A stretch of DNA of 27,754 bases from an uncultured bacterium (GTDB lineage Bacteria > Bacillota > Clostridia > Lachnospirales > Lachnospiraceae): assembly GCA_905214675.1 (NCBI GenBank), contig CAJMMS010000026.1, positions 1 to 27,754 of the forward strand. The letters are read 5' to 3'. Position numbers and translations under genes: made by a program. The notes beneath the pieces were generated by a model. That model had not been told where the DNA came from, did no database searches, and saw only the letters and a list, made by a program, of their open reading frames with translations. Positions 1-4,623 of this stretch are shown here, in pieces (the stretch's first letter is position 1; the number at the start of each line of letters is the position of its first letter).

Positions 1-11
1 ACATCTGTTCG
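1..11 (-). promoter_or_regulatory. LexA-like SOS box, cut by the window edge
   Basis: The bases ACATCTGTTCG match the last 11 positions of the Firmicutes LexA operator CGAACATATGTTCG at 10 of 11 places; the first three would lie outside the window. The site is just downstream of a leftward promoter, where a repressor would block transcription. The gene it would control is to the left and cannot be seen; lexA itself or another SOS gene is an inference. Confidence 0.5.
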
Positions 12-16
12 TTTTT

Positions 17-45
17 ATACTATCACACATACTTCTGTGATGCAA
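17..45 (-). promoter_or_regulatory. Leftward sigma-A-type promoter
   Basis: On the minus strand, TTGCAT (40-45) and TAGTAT (17-22) are separated by 17 bases. The promoter reads out of the left edge and lies between two LexA-like boxes (1-11 and 54-67), which fits an SOS-controlled gene outside the window. Confidence 0.5.
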
Positions 46-53
46 TACTGTTT

Positions 54-67
54 CGAACATTTGTTTT
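54..67 (-). promoter_or_regulatory. Second LexA-like box
   Basis: CGAACATTTGTTTT has an intact CGAAC half-site, the correct 4-base spacer and a degenerate second half (GTTTT for GTTCG). It lies 8 bases upstream of the -35 of the leftward promoter. Paired boxes around one promoter are typical of autoregulated lexA-type genes, but this box is weaker than the first. Confidence 0.42.
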
Positions 68-130
68 TATCTGGTGATTTTTTTTCCATTCACCCTAACA
101 AACGTTTCAGGAGAAAAAAAGTGATGCAAT

Positions 131-158
131 TTTCGGAATTGTCCGAAATCCCGGACAA
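131..158. repeat. Two overlapping, mutually exclusive inverted repeats
   Basis: TTTCGGA (131-137) pairs with TCCGAAA (142-148) across ATTG. TTGTCCG (139-145) pairs with CGGACAA (152-158) across AAATCC. The two hairpins share bases 139-148 and cannot form together. They lie just 3' of the XRE gene (stop at 170) without a T-run, so they look more like a regulator site or switching hairpin than an ordinary terminator. Function unknown. Confidence 0.4.
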
Positions 159-169
159 CTCAGATGAGA

Positions 170-367
170 TTACTTATAATCAGACTCGAACAAATCTGAA
201 ATAGTAATTTTCAGTCCCGCTGCCAGCTGTTCCATCTGGTTCATAGTGGGTGATGTTTTTCTGTTGGCGATATCGCCGACGGTGGAGCGTGGGATGCCGG
301 TTAGTTCGGCTACCTGACGAAATGTCAGGTCGTTCTTGATGATGTAGTCATATAGTAGTATTTTCAT
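170..367 (-). CDS. Small XRE-family helix-turn-helix regulator
   Basis: A 65-residue protein that is essentially one helix-turn-helix domain of the Cro/C1 (XRE) type. The segment FRQVAELTGIPRSTVGDIAN, about residues 16-35, is a clear HTH, followed by the usual pattern around residues 37-60 (SPTMNQMEQLAAGLKITISDLF). The ATG at 367 is preferred to an upstream in-frame start because it begins exactly where family similarity starts and has GGGAG upstream. It is divergent from the exonuclease gene, with 58 bases between the two starts, so it probably controls itself and perhaps that gene (inference). A 7-base inverted repeat (352-375) covers its start codon and could be its operator. There is no dimerisation or sensor domain. 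Confidence 0.85.
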   Translation of the reverse strand: MKILLYDYIIKNDLTFRQVAELTGIPRSTVGDIANRKTSPTMNQMEQLAAGLKITISDLFESDYK

Positions 368-375
368 GCTACTAT
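352..375. promoter_or_regulatory. Inverted repeat over the XRE start codon, candidate operator
   Basis: ATAGTAG (352-358) and CTACTAT (369-375) are perfect inverted 7-mers separated by 10 bases that include the XRE start codon. Small XRE repressors often bind such sites in the divergent region they control. No binding data can be inferred from sequence alone. Confidence 0.35.
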
Positions 376-425
376 TATCTCCCAGATTCAGGAGCAATAT
401 ACTAAAGATTAAAGGAAGTGATCTA

Positions 426-1208
426 TTGAATATTATTTGCCTTGACATAGAAACAACAGGATTGGATCCGGATTCTGATGAAATTCTTCAACTTTCGATT
501 ATTGATGGTTCCGGAGAAATTCTTTTTAGTGAATACATACTGCCAACTGAACACGATCGTTGGCCAAGTGCCCAAAAAGTAAACCACATCAGCCCTGCTA
601 TGGTTCAGGATTGCAAACCACTCCTATATTATGCTGATACCATTCAACGTATCTTAGAAGATGCGGATGTAATCGTCGGATATAATATCCGCGGTTTCGA
701 TTTACCTTTTATTTTTAATGGCGGTATTGGATATGATGCAAAACTGGGTGCTGTTGTTGTCGATGTTATGATTGCATTTGCAAAAATTTACGGCAAACAC
801 GATGATTATCATGGTGGTTATAAACGGCAAAAACTACAAACCTGTGCAAGTTATTATTCATACTCCAAGGGAAAAGCACATAACTCTCTTGATGATGCAA
901 GGGCAACCTTATTTTGCTTTTATAAAATTTTTGGTGATCCGCCTAAGCTATCCAGACGTTTGACCGGCGTTTACCGTTCAACCAGTAACTTCGTTAAACG
1001 TAAATCGTCAAATCCTGTTAAAACTGTTTCAACTCCAAAAAGCGGAAATCTCATGATTGGTTTTGGATTCTTTGTACTTTTAGTTTTCTTCAGCAGTTTC
1101 GATCCTTTCTGGCTTGTAATCGCTGCTTTGCTTTTATATTTTGGTTTTAAACGTCACAAAATATATAAGAATTTTAAACAGGATGAAACTTCTAAACAAA
1201 CTAATTGA
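426..1208 (+). CDS. DEDDh 3'-5' exonuclease with C-terminal membrane anchor
   Basis: A 260-residue DnaQ-like exonuclease. Motif I is DIETTGL (D7, E9), motif II is GYNIRGFD (N87, D92), and motif III is AHNSLDDAR (H152, D157), so the DEDDh catalytic set is complete. Such enzymes remove nucleotides from 3' ends of DNA or RNA using two metal ions. Unlike ordinary family members, it continues through a basic linker (about 172-206) into two hydrophobic segments (about 209-223 and 227-241) and a basic tail, so it is predicted to sit on the membrane with the nuclease in the cytoplasm. The chosen start is TTG at 426, with AAAGGAAG 7 bases upstream; the ATG at 366 lacks such a site and would overlap the divergent XRE gene. 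Substrate and role are unknown. The neighbours suggest an accessory locus. Confidence 0.82.
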   Translation: MNIICLDIETTGLDPDSDEILQLSIIDGSGEILFSEYILPTEHDRWPSAQKVNHISPAMVQDCKPLLYYADTIQRILEDADVIVGYNIRGFDLPFIFNGGIGYDAKLGAVVVDVMIAFAKIYGKHDDYHGGYKRQKLQTCASYYSYSKGKAHNSLDDARATLFCFYKIFGDPPKLSRRLTGVYRSTSNFVKRKSSNPVKTVSTPKSGNLMIGFGFFVLLVFFSSFDPFWLVIAALLLYFGFKRHKIYKNFKQDETSKQTN

Positions 1209-1255
1209 TTGATACTGTTAATTTAAGAACTATCTGTAATTAAACTAAATAACGC

Positions 1256-1288
1256 AAAAACCGCCTCGGTATTGGCGTACCGAAGCGG
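1256..1288 (-). terminator. Rho-independent terminator on the minus strand
   Basis: CCGCCTCGGTA (1261-1271) and TACCGAAGCGG (1278-1288) form an 11-base stem with one mismatch. Read on the minus strand it is followed by TTTTTG. No minus-strand gene is visible immediately upstream of it, so it would end a short transcript starting in the gap before the recombinase gene. Confidence 0.55.
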
Positions 1289-1335
1289 ATCTGCGAATCT
1301 ATACAGGTCTGAGGACCAGTATAATCTCCTTAAGC
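1256..1335 (-). ncRNA. Candidate small RNA antisense to the recombinase leader
   Basis: A minus-strand promoter-like pair, TGTACA (1366-1371) and TATAAT (1342-1347) with an 18-base spacer, would start a transcript near 1335. The only strong terminator it meets is at 1256-1288. The resulting RNA of about 80 bases would contain the small hairpin GGTC-TGAG-GACC (1306-1317) and the terminator stem. No convincing reading frame lies inside. A plain insulating terminator is the alternative. Confidence 0.25.
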
Positions 1336-1349
1336 AAGATGATTATACC
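1320..1349. repeat. Inverted repeat carrying TATAAT on both strands
   Basis: GTATAATC and GATTATAC form a perfect 8-base inverted repeat across a 14-base spacer between the exonuclease and recombinase genes. Each arm holds a -10-like TATAAT, one per strand, so this may be a symmetric divergent promoter or a regulator site. Only the minus-strand copy has a passable -35. Confidence 0.35.
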
Positions 1350-1361
1350 ACAATCCTCCGG

Positions 1362-1375
1362 CACCTGTACAGGTG
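1362..1375. repeat. Perfect 14-base palindrome upstream of the recombinase gene
   Basis: CACCTGTACAGGTG is fully self-complementary and lies 32 bases before the recombinase start. It overlaps the -35 of the candidate minus-strand promoter. It could be an operator or a site for the recombinase dimer; a short CACCT/AGGTG hairpin followed by a T-rich stretch is also possible. Confidence 0.4.
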
Positions 1376-1407
1376 TATTTTTTATACTCATTTTTAAGGA
1401 GGTACCT

Positions 1408-2940
1408 ATGAAAATCGAAAATTATGCAGTATATCTGCGAAAAAGCCGTGCAGATATGGAAGCGGAAAAATTTGGAGAAGGTGAGACACTGGCAAGACAT
1501 AAGAAAATCTTAACGGAGCTTGCCGCACGCAAGGGGCTGCATGTCGGAAAGATCTACCACGAGATCGTATCCGGTGAAACGATTGCAGCACGCCCACAGA
1601 TCCAGCAGATGATCCAGGACTGTTACAGCGGTCTGTACAGAGGAATTATCATCGTAGAGGTTACAAGGCTATCCCGCGGCAATCAGGGCGATGCACAGAC
1701 GATTCTCGACTGTCTGCGTTATGGTAATAACAATAATGGGATTCTGGTTGTTACGCCAACGAAAACCTATGACATCGCTCATAATCAGGACGATGAGGAA
1801 TATATGGAATTTGAGCTGTTCATGTCCAGGCGTGAATACAAGATGATCCGGAAGCGTATGGAACGTGGACGCATCCAGGCAGTCGTTGAAGGTAACTACA
1901 TGGGTTCTTACCGTCCATATGGTTATGATATCCTGAAAAGCAAGACCGGAAGAACGCTTGTCCCAAATCCGGAAGAAGCACCGGTCGTGCAAAACATTTT
2001 TGCGTGGACGGTAGAAGAAAATCTGACTCCTGGCAAGATTGCAAAACGCCTCGACTCTTACGGCATACCTACTTACTCCGGTGATCCGGAATGGTCCATT
2101 TCGACGGTCAAAACAATTCTTACTAATCCTACCTACACCGGAAAGGTACGCTGGAACGACCGTATGCGTGTCAAAACCATGGTTGACGGAAAACTGATCA
2201 GCAGTCGTCCACGTTCCCATCATAATGACCAGTATATGCTCTATGACGGGAAGCATCCTGCCATTGTTGATGATGCTACTTTCCTGGCAGCCTCCAAGCG
2301 TTTCCATTCCGATAAGACCAAATCCGGCCTGAAGCTGATCAACCCGCTTGCCGGTATCCTGGTATGTGCAAAGTGCGGAAAGGCTATGTGTTACCAGTCT
2401 TATCCTACACGCCCTGAGACTGCTGCAAGGTATACACACAAGTCTTCTCAAATCTGCAAAGTAAAGTCTGCTGTTGCAAGTGATGTAATGGACGCCGTTG
2501 CATATTCTCTCAAGCGGTATATTTCTGATTTTGAGGTTAAGATTGATAATCTTCCGGAGGTGTCGGAAGATACGATTCTGAAACAGATGGATGATCTGCA
2601 GAAAGAACTGATCCGCCAGGAGAAGAAACTGACCAAACTTTTCGATGCCTGGGAGGACGGATTGATCGCTGACAATGAATTTTCTGACCGCAAAGCAGTG
2701 AACAATGACCGGATCGCATCCATCAAGAACCAGATGGATCACCTGGAGGAAAGTATCCCGGCAAAAGAAGATTATGAAGAAAAGATTATGAGCTTCCATG
2801 ATGCCCTCGCTTCTCTGTTGGATGCCGATCTGGATGCTGATGTGAAAAATGCATACCTGAAAGGCATCCTGAGCCGCATCGAGTTCAGCAGAGAATGTAA
2901 TTCCGAGTTCATCCTGGATGTGTTTCTAAAAGAGGATTAG
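1408..2940 (+). CDS. Large serine recombinase (site-specific integrase/resolvase family)
   Basis: A 510-residue protein. The N-terminal resolvase domain (about 4-155) has the catalytic serine in YLRKSR (S13) and the VTRLSR motif. The central PF07508-type recombinase domain is at about 175-290. A zinc ribbon follows (C320, C323, C328 and C350 are visible), then a charged coiled coil (about 385-475) and a short tail. Members cut and rejoin att sites as tetramers through a phosphoserine link, moving phages and conjugative or mobilisable elements. The start at 1408 has AAGGAGG 5 bases upstream. No capsid, relaxase, excisionase or cargo genes are seen, so it may be an orphan or a remnant. Its stop codon overlaps the stop of the convergent xth gene (shared bases 2937-2940). 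All visible catalytic features look intact. Confidence 0.9.
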   Translation: MKIENYAVYLRKSRADMEAEKFGEGETLARHKKILTELAARKGLHVGKIYHEIVSGETIAARPQIQQMIQDCYSGLYRGIIIVEVTRLSRGNQGDAQTILDCLRYGNNNNGILVVTPTKTYDIAHNQDDEEYMEFELFMSRREYKMIRKRMERGRIQAVVEGNYMGSYRPYGYDILKSKTGRTLVPNPEEAPVVQNIFAWTVEENLTPGKIAKRLDSYGIPTYSGDPEWSISTVKTILTNPTYTGKVRWNDRMRVKTMVDGKLISSRPRSHHNDQYMLYDGKHPAIVDDATFLAASKRFHSDKTKSGLKLINPLAGILVCAKCGKAMCYQSYPTRPETAARYTHKSSQICKVKSAVASDVMDAVAYSLKRYISDFEVKIDNLPEVSEDTILKQMDDLQKELIRQEKKLTKLFDAWEDGLIADNEFSDRKAVNNDRIASIKNQMDHLEESIPAKEDYEEKIMSFHDALASLLDADLDADVKNAYLKGILSRIEFSRECNSEFILDVFLKED

Positions 2941-3755
2941 AGGTCTATATCCAGCTCTACCGGGCAATGATCAGAACCCATGATTCCTGTATGGATCTTT
3001 GCATCCCGGATCTTGTCCTGCACAAAATCAGAAGTCAGGAAATAGTCTATTCTCCATCCGGCATTTCGTTCCCTGGCTTTGAACCGGTAAGACCACCAGG
3101 AGTACTCGATCTGATCCGGATGCAGATAACGGTACGTGTCTGTAAATCCGGAATCCAGGAGCGTTTTGAACTTTTCACGCTCTTCCGGAGTAAAACCAGC
3201 GTTTTTTACGTTGGTTTTCGGGTTCTTGATATCCAGCTCCGTTGCGGCAACATTAAAATCGCCGCACACGATGACTGGTTTTCTTTTCACTTGTTGTTTA
3301 GATGATGGCTGTGATTCTTTCAGATCTCCGCAGAAGATAATTGGTTTCTTTTTTTCCAGTCCTTTCAGATAAGAAAGAAATGCTTCTTCCCAGCGCATCC
3401 GGTAATCCAGCCTTGCAAGTTCACTCTGGGAATTTGGTGTATAGACTGTCACCATATAAAACGATTCAAACTCCAGCGTGATCACTCTGCCCTCCTGGTC
3501 ATGCTCCGCAATGCCAATCCCATAAGATACGGATAATGGCTCCACCCTGGTAAAGATCGCTGTACCGGAGTAACCCTTTTTCACTGCATAGTTCCAGTAC
3601 TGATGATAGCCTTCCAGTTCCAGGCTGATCTGTCCTTCCTGAAGCTTGCTTTCCTGTATACAGAAAATATCTGCATCAACTTCTTTAAAAAAATCCAGAA
3701 ATCCTTTCTGAACACATGCACGAAGTCCATTTACATTCCATGATATCAGTTTCAT
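2937..3755 (-). CDS. xth: Exodeoxyribonuclease III (AP endonuclease) with internal duplication
   Basis: A 272-residue Mg-dependent exonuclease/endonuclease/phosphatase-fold enzyme that cleaves abasic sites and degrades DNA from 3' ends in base-excision repair. Visible family motifs are SWNVNG (N7), IQESK (E35), the GDFN loop (D166, N168), and SDHCPV near the C-terminus with the catalytic Asp-His pair. Oddity: the segment KKPIIFCGDL around residues 137-145 is a degenerate copy of RKPVIVCGDFN at 159-168, exactly 22 codons away, so about 22 residues are inserted beside the catalytic loop. The first copy has Lys in place of the Asn, so the second is probably the functional one. The start is ATG at 3755 (AAGGA upstream), with TTG at 3758 just before it. 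It converges on the recombinase with overlapping stop codons. Confidence 0.92.
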   Translation of the reverse strand: MKLISWNVNGLRACVQKGFLDFFKEVDADIFCIQESKLQEGQISLELEGYHQYWNYAVKKGYSGTAIFTRVEPLSVSYGIGIAEHDQEGRVITLEFESFYMVTVYTPNSQSELARLDYRMRWEEAFLSYLKGLEKKKPIIFCGDLKESQPSSKQQVKRKPVIVCGDFNVAATELDIKNPKTNVKNAGFTPEEREKFKTLLDSGFTDTYRYLHPDQIEYSWWSYRFKARERNAGWRIDYFLTSDFVQDKIRDAKIHTGIMGSDHCPVELDIDL

Positions 3756-3784
3756 CAAAATTTTCCTTTCTTACTTTTTCTTTT

Positions 3785-4068
3785 TATCATATGATATTAC
3801 GAATTGCTGCATTGCTATGCAATTCTCGCAATTTAGACGATGCCTACGAATTGCTCCGTTACAAAGTAACTCTCGCAATTCTGTAAACATTCGGAATCCG
3901 CATATTTACTGCGTAAATAGCTACTTCCTCATGTTTAGCGGTCTACGCTCCGCTTCGGTCGGCACTAAACGAGTGCCACTGGCACTCAGTGCCCCAAGTT
4001 CAAATGCCTTATCTTGCAAGCAAGAACGACATTTTGACCTTTTGACCCTGGCATCATTATCATATCAT
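3785..4068. repeat. Intergenic chain of hairpins, REP-like array
   Basis: The gap 3756-4204 has no gene and is rich in short inverted repeats. Two tandem units (3801-3834 and 3848-3881) share one design: outer stem GAATTGC/GCAATT(C), internal loop, a 5-base inner stem and a triloop. The inner stems differ (ATTGC/GCAAT against GTTAC/GTAAC) but both pair perfectly. Further hairpins are ATTTAC-TGC-GTAAAT (3904-3918), GTTTAG/CTAAAC (3933-3970), GGCACT/AGTGCC (3961-3977), GAGTGCC-ACT-GGCACTC (3971-3987), and CTTGC-AA-GCAAG (4013-4024). The block is bounded by near-identical direct repeats TATCATATGAT (3785-3795) and TATCATATCAT (4058-4068). A mobile palindromic repeat or structured RNA is possible. 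Between 4069 and 4204 I see only a small CCGG hairpin (4130-4153) and the ribosome site of the next gene. Confidence 0.55.
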
Positions 4069-4204
4069 TTTTTCTTTTGCAAATCTACTTGCATTTCTTG
4101 TCCTTGTCTGTTAAAGTGGAAATTACGTACCCGGATATTTCCATATTCCGGGGCCGGACAGTAAAGTAGCATAAACACACTATGCAGAAATGAGGTAAAT
4201 ACGA

Positions 4205-4546
4205 ATGAGCGATTTTGAAAATGGCTGCGCTGGTTCCTGCGATGCCTGTGGTTCTAAGAGCGATTGCGAAAAAGCAACCGTTACCCTGACACTGGATGAC
4301 AATTCTACTATGGAATGTGCGATCCTGACTATCTTCGAAGCTGGCGAAAAGGAATACATCGCACTGCTTCCACTGGATGAGAAAGGAAATGCTTCCGAAG
4401 AGGGAGATGTTTATCTGTACCGTTTTGAAGAAGTAAACGGCAATCCGACACTGGACAACATCGAAAACGATGAAGAATATGAGATGGTTGCAGATGCTTT
4501 CGACGAATGGCTGGACAATGCTGAATTTGAGGATATGGCAAACTAA
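4205..4546 (+). CDS. DUF1292 family protein with Cys-rich N-terminus
   Basis: A 113-residue acidic, soluble protein. Residues 24-108 match the DUF1292 (YrzB-like) pattern, including TLTLDDN, CAILTIFEAGEKEYIALLPLDE and VYLYRFEE. The function of the family is not known. The first 21 residues carry C8, C12, C15 and C21, a spacing that could hold a metal ion or Fe-S cluster (inference). The ATG at 4205 has GAGG 9 bases upstream. It is transcribed alone, away from the xth gene, and ends at a strong terminator. In many Firmicutes the DUF1292 gene sits with ruvX and alaS-linked genes; that context is absent here. Confidence 0.85.
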   Translation: MSDFENGCAGSCDACGSKSDCEKATVTLTLDDNSTMECAILTIFEAGEKEYIALLPLDEKGNASEEGDVYLYRFEEVNGNPTLDNIENDEEYEMVADAFDEWLDNAEFEDMAN

Positions 4547-4573
4547 ACATCCGGCAAAACAGCATGCAGAAAC

Positions 4574-4620
4574 AAAAAATCTCACATCACGCAAAATGTG
4601 ATGTGAGATTTTTTGTTTTT
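4574..4620. terminator. Strong bidirectional rho-independent terminator
   Basis: A perfect 17-base inverted repeat (4574-4590 with 4598-4614), built on ATCTCACATCAC and GTGATGTGAGAT around a 7-base loop. It has an A-run on the left and a T-run on the right, so it works in both directions. It lies between the convergent DUF1292 gene and the surface-protein gene and serves both. Confidence 0.92.
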
Positions 4621-4623
4621 TTG

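Noticed and set aside
312..330. Perfect inverted repeat ACCTGAC/GTCAGGT inside the XRE gene
   Set aside because: It lies in the helix-turn-helix codons; without conservation it is most simply chance, although an internal operator is not excluded.
1376..1390. TATACT and a T-run just before the recombinase as a promoter or terminator
   Set aside because: No -35 lies at the right distance and the start point would fall on the ribosome site; the 5-base stem before the T-run is too weak for a clear terminator.
1669..2799. 376-codon minus-strand frame inside the recombinase gene
   Set aside because: It overlaps a complete, motif-bearing serine recombinase with a strong ribosome site and has no recognisable family pattern.
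3817..4164. 115-codon plus-strand frame in the xth-DUF1292 gap
   Set aside because: It runs through the hairpin array, lacks a ribosome site and has no protein-like composition.
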